A stretch of DNA of 27,725 nucleotides from an uncultured Coriobacteriaceae bacterium (lineage in GTDB: Bacteria > Actinomycetota > Coriobacteriia > Coriobacteriales > Eggerthellaceae): assembly GCA_937937585.1 (NCBI GenBank), contig CALDCB010000013.1:1-27725 (forward strand), read 5' to 3'. A program made the position numbers and the translations under genes. Below the pieces are notes generated by a model, which worked only from the letters and a program-made list of their open reading frames with translations, searched no databases and was not told the origin of the DNA. Shown here one piece after another: positions 5,183 to 12,669 of this stretch. Each line of letters opens with the position of its first letter. Within the stretch, counting starts at the first letter, position 1.

Positions 5183-6202
5183 TTGAAGCTATCCGATATC
5201 CGCCCGTACGAGCGCAACGCCCGCAACAACGAGAAGGCGATTCCCGCCGTGATGGAGTCCATCAAGCAGTTCGGGCTTCGCGGCACCATCGGGCTTGAGT
5301 CTCCCGATAACCCGGTGATCGTCTTCGGACACACCCGTGTCGAAGCGTGCAAGCGCCTTGGTTGGGAGGAGATACCCGATTCCAAGGTTGAGTACTGCGA
5401 CGACCTCACGCCAGAGCAAGTAAAGGCTTTCCGTATAGCGGACAACAAGACGGGCGATATAGCCACCTACAACAAGTCGATGCTGCGCGAGGAGATACGC
5501 ACGCTCAAGGATTTCGACATGTCCAAGTTCGGTATCGACTTCAAGAGCAAGAAGCTGCCGCTTGGGTACGAGGCGATGCGCACCGATAAAGCCTACAACC
5601 TGGATCTGGTGAATCGCTCCGACTGTAACGCAAGGGGATTCCCGAAGCTGCGCCCTGTGATGGCCGCACCTGAAGCCTTTGTGCCGTTCAACTACGCGAA
5701 GAGCACGAGCGAAGATGAGAAGAAGGGCGCGGCGTGCCACTTCTTCAAGGACGATTACCAGTTCGAGCGCATTTGGCAGCGCCCCAAGGCTTACCTGGAC
5801 GCGCTGGGCGGCTTCGATTGCGTGCTCACGCCCGACTTCTCGCTTTACCTGGACATGCCCAAGCCGATGATGGCGTGGAACCACTACCGGCAGATGTGCA
5901 TAGGCAAGGTTCTGCAGGATGAGGGGATGAAGGTAGTGCCCACCCTTACCTGGGCGGGCGAGGAATCGTACTCGTTCTGCTTCGAGGGCATACCGAAGCA
6001 CGGCACGGTTGCCACCTCAACCGTGGGCGTTCTGGAAAGCGAGGAATCCGTTTCTTTTTGGAAAGCGGGCATGGCTGAAGCCCTTAGGCGGATACGCCCT
6101 AAGTGCGTGCTGGTGTACGGCGCGGAAGTGAAGTTCGACTTCGGCGATGCCGAGGTTGTCAGGTACAAGGCGCACATAAAGCGCGGAAAGCGGGTTTGCT
6201 GA
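5183..6202 (+). CDS. ParB-type nuclease domain fused to DUF4417
   Basis: A 339-aa protein starting at TTG 5183; a stop in frame at 5177-5179 leaves it as the first possible start. Residues ~1-115 form a ParB/sulfiredoxin-fold domain: LSDIRPYERNARNN, the G49-H-T-R52 signature (GERR-like), then TPEQVKAFRIADNKTG. Such phage ParB-like domains often bind CTP or act as nucleases near packaging genes. Residues ~158-335 match DUF4417 (TPDFSLYLDMPKPMMAWNHYR, PTLTWAGEESYSFCFEGIP, STVGVLES), a domain of unknown function usually found alone. The join is open and in frame. It ends in an ATGA overlap with the zincin gene. The fusion points to a functional link between the two domains; a role in DNA modification or packaging is inference. 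Confidence 0.82.
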   Translation: MKLSDIRPYERNARNNEKAIPAVMESIKQFGLRGTIGLESPDNPVIVFGHTRVEACKRLGWEEIPDSKVEYCDDLTPEQVKAFRIADNKTGDIATYNKSMLREEIRTLKDFDMSKFGIDFKSKKLPLGYEAMRTDKAYNLDLVNRSDCNARGFPKLRPVMAAPEAFVPFNYAKSTSEDEKKGAACHFFKDDYQFERIWQRPKAYLDALGGFDCVLTPDFSLYLDMPKPMMAWNHYRQMCIGKVLQDEGMKVVPTLTWAGEESYSFCFEGIPKHGTVATSTVGVLESEESVSFWKAGMAEALRRIRPKCVLVYGAEVKFDFGDAEVVRYKAHIKRGKRVC

Positions 6203-6930
6203 TGGGCGGTAGAGGGGCCTATTCCGTATCTTCAGGCAAGAGAAAGATGCATATTAGACTTCTTGGCCACGATAGCTCGTGCCACCCAAAGAACGCAGGC
6301 GGCAATCCCGACAGCCGTAGCGGTGTCGAAGAGCTCGCTAAAATGGCTGGCTTTGCTGCTACAGCGGGCACGGATGAGATAGGCACCCAATCGATGGGTG
6401 CTTACACAAGCGCGATAGGCAAGCTTGAGAGAAAATTCGGTGCTCTTAAAGCTGTTCCAACAACTTTGGCGGGAGCTGATGGCTCAGGTTTTTATGCTGC
6501 TGCCGGTGGTTCCGATAAGGGCGCTGTTCTTATGCTCAACCGCAAGGCTATGGCCAATGCTGCCAAGCATGCGAAAGCCCAGGGGAAGGAAGAGGCGGAC
6601 GGCTTCAAGATGCCGACCGATGGCAAGCTCACTTCGAGGGCAAACTACACGGTTACACATGAATACGGTCACCTTCTCCAGAACGCGCTTTATCAAAAAG
6701 CCAAGAAAAACGGTTACACTGGAACACGTAGCCAGCATGCGAAGAAAGCATATAAGAGCATTCAACGAACGGCATTCATGAAATATGGCGCCACAAGCAA
6801 ATCGCTTTCCCGCTATGGAAGAACGAATGAATTCGAAGCCTTTGCCGAGTCATTCGCGAACTTAAACTCTGGTTCCCCCAACGCATTCGGAAAGGCGATG
6901 GGGGATTACTTGAAGAAGAACAAGCTCTAA
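6202..6930 (+). CDS. Zincin-like metallopeptidase, possible phage-borne toxin
   Basis: A 242-aa protein beginning MGGRGAYS, a start seen in phage proteins near head genes. H153-E154-x-x-H157 (TVTHEYGHLLQ) is the zinc-binding, catalytic HExxH motif. NEFEAFAESFANL (E212/E216) supplies the third ligand glutamate as in gluzincin/anthrax-lethal-factor-like and polymorphic-toxin peptidases. There is no signal peptide or transmembrane segment. The gene has lower GC than its neighbours: 26 G/C in 60 bases at 6661-6720 against 35 in 60 at 10201-10260, which suggests transfer. It starts at the stop of the ParB-DUF4417 gene and is followed by two small genes. A head-associated protease or an effector delivered or made late are both possible. 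Confidence 0.75.
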   Translation: MGGRGAYSVSSGKRKMHIRLLGHDSSCHPKNAGGNPDSRSGVEELAKMAGFAATAGTDEIGTQSMGAYTSAIGKLERKFGALKAVPTTLAGADGSGFYAAAGGSDKGAVLMLNRKAMANAAKHAKAQGKEEADGFKMPTDGKLTSRANYTVTHEYGHLLQNALYQKAKKNGYTGTRSQHAKKAYKSIQRTAFMKYGATSKSLSRYGRTNEFEAFAESFANLNSGSPNAFGKAMGDYLKKNKL

Positions 6931-6950
6931 AACCGTTAGGAGGTACCCTC

Positions 6951-7166
6951 ATGGATCAAGGGATGCCTTTCTTCATGACGAATCCTGATTGGTACACAAC
7001 GTTTGATATCAGCGGCGATTTCCCCGAAGATGGCAGGGGCTATCACCTCACGGACAAAGCACCGCAAGAGGCCATCGATTCCTATAACGAGTTTTACGCG
7101 CTTCACGACCAAAACGCATTCGACAAGATTGTCGAGCAGCTGGTGAAGGGGCCAAATGAGCGTTAG
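6951..7166 (+). CDS. Small acidic protein downstream of the zincin
   Basis: A 71-aa acidic protein (MDQGMPFFMTNPDWYTTF ... DNFEDG-like acidic turns, then EAIDSYNEFYALHDQNAFDKIVEQLVKG). TAGGAGGT provides an excellent ribosome-binding site before the ATG at 6951, 20 bases after the zincin stop. No family is recognised. Acidic small proteins placed directly after a toxin-like gene are often its inhibitor, so an immunity role against the metallopeptidase is a reasonable hypothesis, not more. It overlaps the next gene by 11 bases. Confidence 0.65.
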   Translation: MDQGMPFFMTNPDWYTTFDISGDFPEDGRGYHLTDKAPQEAIDSYNEFYALHDQNAFDKIVEQLVKGPNER

Positions 7167-7497
7167 CGATTTCGAGTTAGGGAAGTACAAGGCGCTTTCC
7201 TATCTTTACGAGTGCATCCGTGAGGGCGTGGAGCCAAACGATGCCAAGGCGCAGGAAGTGACGAAGCTCAACCCTGTTTTCTGGCGGGCTGTGGAGAACG
7301 ACCTTGTTAGAAACGAATTGGTTACGGCTGTTGAGGTAAAGACGCTCAAGGAAACGCTCTACGGCAATCTGCAAATCACTTCTGCCGGCGTTGCCTACCT
7401 TGAGGAAAACCCTGGCGCGCGCAAGGCGCGGGAATTCCTGGGCGCGGCTTTCGAAACAGCACTGAAGGTTGCCGTGGAAGCCACCAGGTACCTATAA
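7156..7497 (+). CDS. YjcQ-like winged-helix protein
   Basis: A 113-aa protein. Residues ~5-85 fit a YjcQ-like winged-helix: KALSYLYECIREGVEPN, then FWRAVENDLVRNELV and the characteristic wing LQITSAGVAYLEENPGARKA. YjcQ proteins occur in Gram-positive phages and prophages; their role is not established, though the fold suggests DNA binding. It shares an 11-base overlap with the preceding gene and is followed by a terminator, so zincin-small protein-YjcQ may form one unit. It could be a regulator or an immunity component of that unit. Confidence 0.65.
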   Translation: MSVSDFELGKYKALSYLYECIREGVEPNDAKAQEVTKLNPVFWRAVENDLVRNELVTAVEVKTLKETLYGNLQITSAGVAYLEENPGARKAREFLGAAFETALKVAVEATRYL

Positions 7498-7520
7498 CCA
7501 AAACAAACAATCGAATTCGC

Positions 7521-7545
7521 AAGCGCCCTGCGGGGCGCTTTCTTT
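7521..7545 (+). terminator. Intrinsic terminator after the zincin cassette
   Basis: AAGCGCCC (7521-7528) pairs with GGGCGCTT (7533-7540) around TGCG, followed by TCTTT. It closes the zincin/YjcQ unit and separates it from the terminase operon, which suggests independent transcription of the cassette. Confidence 0.75.
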
Positions 7546-7575
7546 ATGCCCTGTTCCTAAGGAGGCGGTGTCGCT

Positions 7576-7965
7576 TTGCCCCTTGATAAGCCGGGGTCTG
7601 TTGCCAACGACCCCATAAAGAGCGCGAAGTGGGACGAGATAACCGAGGGGCGTAGCTTCACGCGCTCGGACGTGCCCGCGCTTGCCCTGCTTTGCCAGTG
7701 GCACAAGATCGTCGAGCTTGCCACCGACGAGCTGGACAGGTTCGGCGAGCAGACCGCCTACGGAAACGATATGGGCGATCTGAAGGAGTTTCCGCAAATC
7801 GGCACGTTGAAAAAGGCGAGCGCCGAGATACGCGCCCTGAACAAGCAGCTTGGAATAACCGACTCGCATGAGGAGGGTGAGGCAGATAGCCAGCAACAGC
7901 AAGCAAGCGTCCTCACCGTGTTCCAGGGCGGGCGTGCGCAAAGGCGCGCAAGAGCCACGGGTTAG
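7576..7965 (+). CDS. terS: P27-type terminase small subunit
   Basis: A 129-aa protein matching the P27 family of small terminase subunits: WDEITEGRSFTRSDVPALALLCQWHKIVELATDELDRFGEQTAYG, then EFPQIGTLKKASAEIRALNKQLGI. This subunit recognises the packaging site on phage DNA and loads the large subunit. It starts at TTG 7576 with AAGGAGG about 10 bases upstream. The C-terminus is Gln/Arg-rich and overlaps the large-subunit gene by up to 98 bases. It is a little short for the family but complete. Confidence 0.85.
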   Translation: MPLDKPGSVANDPIKSAKWDEITEGRSFTRSDVPALALLCQWHKIVELATDELDRFGEQTAYGNDMGDLKEFPQIGTLKKASAEIRALNKQLGITDSHEEGEADSQQQQASVLTVFQGGRAQRRARATG

Positions 7966-9391
7966 GGTCGAGCGCGGTGAGGTATGCGAATCGGACGGTA
8001 CCGATGCCGCCAACCTCATGGCGAACATGGGAATGACACTGTTCCCCTGGCAAGCCGATATCCTGGATGTGTGGTGTTCCCGTGATTCGAGGGATACGCC
8101 CTCTTTCGTGACCTGCGGCCTTTCGGTTCCGCGCCAGAACGGCAAGAACGCCATACTGGAGGCTTTCGAGTTCTACCAACTGGCCATTTGCGGGGCACAT
8201 ATCCTGCACACGGCACATCGTGTGAAGACCGCCAAGAAGTCGTTCCAGCGCCTGGTGCGCTACTTCACCGACAAGAAGCACCGCGACGTCATGCGGGCTG
8301 TGGAGAAGATCCGCTACACCAACGGCGAGGAATCCATACAGCTGAAGAACGGCGGGGTGATCGAGTTCTCCGCCCGCAGCCGTGCGGGTGCCCGTGGCTT
8401 CGACGATATCCAGGTTGTCGTGTTCGACGAGGCGCAAGACCTCACGGACGACCAGCTGAGCGCAATCATGTACACGCTGGCAGCATCCGCAACGGGCTAC
8501 CGCCAGATGATATACACGGGCACGCCGCCCGATATCGCCAGCCCCGGCACCGTCTTCCGCCGTACGCGCAAGAACGCGCTGGACGGCGGCGGCAAGCGCC
8601 TTTGCTGGCACGAGTGGAGCGTGGAGAGCGCCCCGAAGCAGGGCGCGACTTTCGCCGATGTGCTCGATGACGTTTACGCAGCGAACCCCTCCATGGGCTA
8701 CACGCTTGACGAGGAATACACGGAATCGGAGTTCGGAACCGCTGACTTGGAGTCCTTCGCGTGCGAGCGCCTGGGCTGGTGGAAGTCGGACGTTCTGGAG
8801 CAGAACCTGATAATCGATGCGAAGAAATGGGCGAAATGCTGCATCAAGGACGATGATGCCCCGACTGGGGGAAAGCTTGCCTACGGCGTGAAGTTCACGC
8901 CCGACGGCAAGACGGTTGCCGTCTCCGCCGCGATACTGCCAGCCGAGGGCAAGCCCTTCGTTGAGTTGGTGGACATTTACAGCACCGGGCGCGGTGTCGG
9001 GTTCCTCACCGAATGGCTGATGGAGCGAAAGAGCAAGTGCGCGGTTTGCGTCATAGACGGCCGCGCGGGCGCGCAGGCGCTCATGCAGCAGCTGCGCGCG
9101 GGCGGGTTCCCGCGAAAGGGTGTGGTGGAGTGCACCACCTCGAACGCCATTGCCGCCGCATCGGGCTTTCTTGATGCGGTGAACGGCGAGGCTTTGGAGC
9201 ACATAGCCAGCCCTGCCATGGATGATTCCGCCCTGAAATCCGTTAAGCGCGTGATAGGTCGAAACGGGGCCTTCGGCTTCGGCGACGGCTTGGAATCGCT
9301 TTCGGCCCCCATCGAGTCGGGGGCGCTTGCCCTGTGGGGCGTTAAGAACACACGGCGCGACCCTAAGAGAAAGGCGAAGGTGCACGTATGA
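7868..9391 (+). CDS. terL: Terminase large subunit
   Basis: A 507-aa packaging ATPase/nuclease. The N-terminal adenine-binding motif FPWQADIL is followed by Walker A V87-P-R-Q-N-G-K93-N and Walker B VVVFD187-E188AQD, then the coupling motif YTGTPP. The C-terminal RNase-H-fold nuclease begins at YGVKFTPDGKTVAV with catalytic Asp and continues with VIDGRAGAQ. It pumps DNA into the capsid and cuts it. The start is uncertain: ATG 7868 overlaps the small-subunit gene by 98 bases, and GTG 7877 or GTG 7934 are alternatives; conserved sequence begins near residue 25. The stop overlaps the portal ATG (ATGA at 9388). Confidence 0.95.
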   Translation: MRRVRQIASNSKQASSPCSRAGVRKGAQEPRVRVERGEVCESDGTDAANLMANMGMTLFPWQADILDVWCSRDSRDTPSFVTCGLSVPRQNGKNAILEAFEFYQLAICGAHILHTAHRVKTAKKSFQRLVRYFTDKKHRDVMRAVEKIRYTNGEESIQLKNGGVIEFSARSRAGARGFDDIQVVVFDEAQDLTDDQLSAIMYTLAASATGYRQMIYTGTPPDIASPGTVFRRTRKNALDGGGKRLCWHEWSVESAPKQGATFADVLDDVYAANPSMGYTLDEEYTESEFGTADLESFACERLGWWKSDVLEQNLIIDAKKWAKCCIKDDDAPTGGKLAYGVKFTPDGKTVAVSAAILPAEGKPFVELVDIYSTGRGVGFLTEWLMERKSKCAVCVIDGRAGAQALMQQLRAGGFPRKGVVECTTSNAIAAASGFLDAVNGEALEHIASPAMDDSALKSVKRVIGRNGAFGFGDGLESLSAPIESGALALWGVKNTRRDPKRKAKVHV

Positions 9392-10824
9392 CAGTATCTG
9401 TACCCTACCAGGTGGCCGCTGCCGACGGGCTGCGCGAGGAAGACCGCGAAACCGTGCGCGGACTGCTGAACAACTGGCAGACCCATTACGCGGGCAACGT
9501 GCTTCGCAACAGCTACTACGAGTCGCACTCCATGCTGAAGGACTTGGGAATATCGGTTCCCGATTCGCTCAAGAACCTGGAGGTTGCGTGCGGATGGGGT
9601 TACAAGTGCGTGGAGGTGATGCGCGACCACCTGGCTTTCGACGGCTTCAGCGTGGAGGACGAGCGGTACGACTCCGACCTGCGCGCCATGGTGCGCCGCA
9701 ACTCGCTTGATGTCCGAGTAGGGAAAGCCTTGAACAGCGCGCTTAAGTACTGCTTCAGCATGTGGGTCGTGACCGCCGACGAGGAAGGCCACGCCCGCAT
9801 ATCCGCGTACCCGCCCACACTGGCAACGGGGCTTTGGAACGATGTGTCAGAGCGTTTGGACGCCGGTATGTTCGTGGTGCGTTTCAGGCGCGAGAACGGC
9901 GTGAAGACGAACCACCCCGATTGGGTTGACGTCATGCTTCCCGATTGCCTTATCCGCCTGCACGAGCAGCGCCCGGGCTACTGGTTCGCCGAGTACGTGC
10001 CGCATGGGCTGGGCGTGGTGCCCATGTTCGTGATGCCGTACAACCCCGATGACGACAGGCCGTTCGGCACCTCGCGCATCACGCCTGAGGTGCGGTGGCT
10101 CATAGACTGCGCGATACGCGCCAACGTGAACGAGGAAATCGCCTCTGCCTTCGCCGCATCCACGCAGAAGTATCTGCTGGGCACCGATGGCGAGAGCTTC
10201 GAGGGCGTTTCCCGTTGGGACGCGTTCATAGGCTCGATCCTGGAAGTGGAGATGAACTCGGACGGCGGAACGCCGCAGTTCGGGCAGCTGACGCAGCCCA
10301 GCATGCAGCCGCTTTCCGAGCACTTCAACAACCTGTGCAAGCGCATGAGCGCGGCAACGGGAATCCATGTGGGGCAGTTCGGGATCATGTCCGACAACCC
10401 CAGCAGCGCCGAGGCGATATACGCCGAGAACGAGCCCCTGATTCTCAAATGCAAGTCGTTCATCAAGCAGGCGAAGGGTGCTTTACGGCGCGCGTGCACG
10501 GCGGCGCTTGCCACCGAGTACGGCAGCGACTATGACACGGCAGAGCGCACGTTCGATGTCTCCGCACACTTCCTGAACCCATCCATGCCCACTTTGGCGC
10601 AGCAGACAGATTCGAGCATCAAGCTCGCAAGCGTTTGCGAGGGGTTCGCGGAAACGCGGGCATTCTGGCGGCTTAACGGCTTCGACGATGACGAGGTGCA
10701 GGAAATAGACTCGCAGATTCGCAAGGCACGCGCCCGCATAGCCGCCCAGAGCGCGGCGCTCGCGGCGGTGCAGCAGCAGGAAGGCCAGGCGGCAGCAGAT
10801 GGCGGTATCCCAAGCGCTACTTGA
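9388..10824 (+). CDS. Portal protein (SPP1 gp6-like)
   Basis: A 478-aa protein that follows terL directly, with typical SPP1-type portal content: LRNSYYESHSMLKDLGIS, GWGYKCVEVMRDHLAFDGF, and GVVPMFVMPYNPDDDRPFGTSRITPEVRWLIDCAIRANVNEEIASAF, then a long C-terminal helix (AQTDSSIKLASVCEGFAETRAFWRLNGFDDDEVQEID). Twelve copies form the ring through which DNA enters. The C-terminal Ala/Gln-rich tail (SAALAAVQQQEGQAAADGG) overlaps the next start by 26 bases. The length matches the family. Confidence 0.92.
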   Translation: MTVSVPYQVAAADGLREEDRETVRGLLNNWQTHYAGNVLRNSYYESHSMLKDLGISVPDSLKNLEVACGWGYKCVEVMRDHLAFDGFSVEDERYDSDLRAMVRRNSLDVRVGKALNSALKYCFSMWVVTADEEGHARISAYPPTLATGLWNDVSERLDAGMFVVRFRRENGVKTNHPDWVDVMLPDCLIRLHEQRPGYWFAEYVPHGLGVVPMFVMPYNPDDDRPFGTSRITPEVRWLIDCAIRANVNEEIASAFAASTQKYLLGTDGESFEGVSRWDAFIGSILEVEMNSDGGTPQFGQLTQPSMQPLSEHFNNLCKRMSAATGIHVGQFGIMSDNPSSAEAIYAENEPLILKCKSFIKQAKGALRRACTAALATEYGSDYDTAERTFDVSAHFLNPSMPTLAQQTDSSIKLASVCEGFAETRAFWRLNGFDDDEVQEIDSQIRKARARIAAQSAALAAVQQQEGQAAADGGIPSAT

Positions 10825-11992
10825 CGCGTTCCGCGCCGAGCTCGAAACACAGGCGGGCAAGGCTTCATCTTATGCTTTGGCGTATTTAGCGGCGATGCGC
10901 GCCATGTTCCCCGATGTCGGGGTAGCCGAGGTTCGGGATGCGGCCATCGAGGGCATCCGCGAATCCTTGAGCATCTACGGCGACCAGGCGGCCGCCTTGG
11001 CGGGAGCCCTTTTCGACCAGCTGGCCGCCGAGCACGGATACGCTGCTAGTTCTACCGTGCAAAGCGTCATAGACGATGCCGAGATTGAGCGCAAGGTGCG
11101 GTACTTCGCTGGCTCGCTTGCTTCGGGCAAGGTAGAGGAATTCGACCGCAGCGTATCGGACTTGACGGGTTACTACGTGAAGCGCAGCGCGTTCGAGAAC
11201 ATGGTGCGCAACTGCGAGCGGAACGGGATACGATACGCCCGCGTGCCTTCGGGCACGGAAACGTGCGCGTTCTGCTTCATGCTCAGCTCGCGCGGGTTCG
11301 TGTACCGCTCGAAGGGAAGCGCAAGCAAAAACCACCGCACGGGCGGCGGGTACCACCTGAACTGCGATTGCATCGTTGTGCCCGGCTTCGGCGATATGCC
11401 GCCCGATGCCCAGGTAGAGGGATACGCCCCCTCAAAAATGTACGATCGCTGGAGCCAATGCGCCCGAACCGTGGGCGTTGACGCCGAAAAGGCGCTGGGT
11501 TCAGAAGAGCTTCGCCGCGCTGTGCTGCAAGAGGTTAGAACCCGCGACTGGCGCTGGCTCTACACGGGCGAGGTGCCCGAGGTGACGTTCTGCGAAGAGA
11601 TCGCCTCAGGTGCCTACAAGAAACCCGAAAAGCACGAGTTAACCATTGCGAAACTGTTATCGCGAAACGGGTTCAAGTGCCATTTTGTTGTTGACAGGCA
11701 GAAAGCTTTGGAGCTGAAAAACGGCTCAACCGACTGGATAGGGCTTCCAGACCTAGAAGGCGGCATCGAGCTCAAATCCCTTATGAACGCCAAAAGCGTT
11801 AAGGCGATAGATAGATTGCTGAGGGATGCAGGAAAGAAAACCGGCTTAGCCGTTTGCGTTGTCGATAATTCGCGCGGCGTTGTTTCCGATCATGATGCAC
11901 TTGCCGAAGTGCGTGCGCGAATGGCGAAGAGAAACGTTCACAACGTTATCTATGTTGATTCGAGCGGAAAGCCGATAAGAATTCGAGCGTAA
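10799..11992 (+). CDS. MuF-type minor head protein with C-terminal CdiA-like nuclease toxin
   Basis: A 397-aa protein with two parts. Residues 1-~245 are a MuF-type head morphogenesis domain, with the Cys/His zinc motif C156-x-x-C159 ... H186-LN-C189-D-C191. It sits after the portal as usual. From about residue 270 a new domain begins. It has a helix KHE280LTIAKLLSRNG, then strands with W-x-GLPD318 and G-I-E324-L-K326, and a helix-strand end with LAVCVVDN. This E...D...ExK pattern is the PD-(D/E)xK nuclease core seen in CdiA C-terminal toxins, several of which cut tRNA. GC drops in this part (27 of 60 at 11641-11700). Temperate phages are known to carry MuF proteins with variable toxin ends, with an immunity gene behind. 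Here that is the DUF2513 gene. Nuclease activity and substrate are inferred. Confidence 0.82.
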   Translation: MAVSQALLDAFRAELETQAGKASSYALAYLAAMRAMFPDVGVAEVRDAAIEGIRESLSIYGDQAAALAGALFDQLAAEHGYAASSTVQSVIDDAEIERKVRYFAGSLASGKVEEFDRSVSDLTGYYVKRSAFENMVRNCERNGIRYARVPSGTETCAFCFMLSSRGFVYRSKGSASKNHRTGGGYHLNCDCIVVPGFGDMPPDAQVEGYAPSKMYDRWSQCARTVGVDAEKALGSEELRRAVLQEVRTRDWRWLYTGEVPEVTFCEEIASGAYKKPEKHELTIAKLLSRNGFKCHFVVDRQKALELKNGSTDWIGLPDLEGGIELKSLMNAKSVKAIDRLLRDAGKKTGLAVCVVDNSRGVVSDHDALAEVRARMAKRNVHNVIYVDSSGKPIRIRA

Positions 11993-12073
11993 ACCAAAAA
12001 CCCGGGAGGGACCATAAAGGCCCAACCCAGGTGTAGGGCTATTTTAACGCATGCGAAGTCAAAGGGAGAGAAC

Positions 12074-12451
12074 ATGAAACGTGATTTAGACCTTGTGAGG
12101 GCGATTCTCGTTACGGCTGAAGATTCGTCTAGGGCGGTTTCCGAAGGCGAGCTTTTGGAGCTTGACGACGACATTCATAAACTAGCATTCCATGTCGAAC
12201 TTATGGTGGAGCATGGGCTTATCGTGGGTAGCGTTACCTATGACGGTTTCCGTACCCGCCCTCTTTCAATCGAGGTTCACCACGTCACTTGGCAGGGATT
12301 CGATTACTTGGACGCTATCCGATCTCCGAAGGTTTGGGACAAAGCCAAGAAAGTTATCGCGAAATCGGTAGGTGACACTTCGCTTTCCGTGGTGAAGCAG
12401 ACGTGCCAGGCTATTGCGTGGCAGATGATACAGCAGCAGATAGGGCTTTAG
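12074..12451 (+). CDS. DUF2513 protein, candidate immunity to the MuF toxin
   Basis: A 125-aa protein that begins MKRDLDLVRAILVTAE and contains HKLAFHVELMVEHGLIVG and VTWQGFDYLDAIRSPKVWDKAK, the pattern of DUF2513, a small winged-helix-like family frequent in phages and of unknown function. GGGAGAG provides the ribosome-binding site. It lies 81 bases after the toxin-bearing MuF gene, a wide gap in an otherwise overlapping operon, so it may have its own promoter. It takes the place where polymorphic toxins keep their immunity gene. Whether it binds the toxin is not known; DUF2513 also occurs in other phage contexts. Confidence 0.78.
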   Translation: MKRDLDLVRAILVTAEDSSRAVSEGELLELDDDIHKLAFHVELMVEHGLIVGSVTYDGFRTRPLSIEVHHVTWQGFDYLDAIRSPKVWDKAKKVIAKSVGDTSLSVVKQTCQAIAWQMIQQQIGL

Positions 12452-12475
12452 CGCCCTGTTGCGAAAATAGAGCAT

Positions 12476-12564
12476 GGGCAGGTGGCGGAGAGGATGAACG
12501 CGCCCGGTTGCTAACCGGGTGTGCCCCAAAGGCACCGCGGGTTCGAATCCCGCCCTGCCCGCCA
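12476..12564 (+). tRNA. tRNA-Ser (anticodon GCT)
   Basis: A complete 89-base class II tRNA including an encoded CCA (12562-12564). The acceptor stem is GGGCAGG (12476-12482) with CCTGCCC (12554-12560) and discriminator G. The anticodon stem CCCGG/CCGGG holds loop TTGCTAA with anticodon GCT, reading AGC/AGU serine codons. A long variable arm TGTGCC-CCAAA-GGCACC marks it as serine type. The T arm is CGGG-TTCGAAT-CCCG. It stands between the DUF2513 gene and the scaffold gene, directly after the MuF-toxin unit, and is followed by its own terminator. Confidence 0.95.
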
Positions 12565-12579
12565 TATTCAAGTTGATTG

Positions 12580-12605
12580 AAGCAGTCCGCATGGGCTGCT
12601 TTTTT
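12580..12605 (+). terminator. Strong intrinsic terminator after the tRNA
   Basis: AAGCAGTCC (12580-12588) pairs with GGGCTGCTT (12593-12601) with one G-U, around GCAT, and runs into TTTTTT (12600-12605). It would end the tRNA transcript inside the structural gene block, so late transcription must read through it or restart downstream. Confidence 0.85.
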
Positions 12606-12669
12606 CATGCGGAAGATATGACCCGCATGGGTCGAAACGAAGGCCGCACGGCCAGGAAGAGAGGATGCA

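Noticed and set aside
7913..9385. 490-codon open frame on the minus strand opposite the large terminase gene
   Set aside because: The + strand frame has clear Walker and nuclease motifs. The minus frame has no domain and follows from GC-rich codon bias.
12476..12564. tRNA as a prophage attachment site
   Set aside because: No integrase is adjacent and the tRNA lies inside the structural block with a complete 3' end, so it is phage cargo and not a junction.
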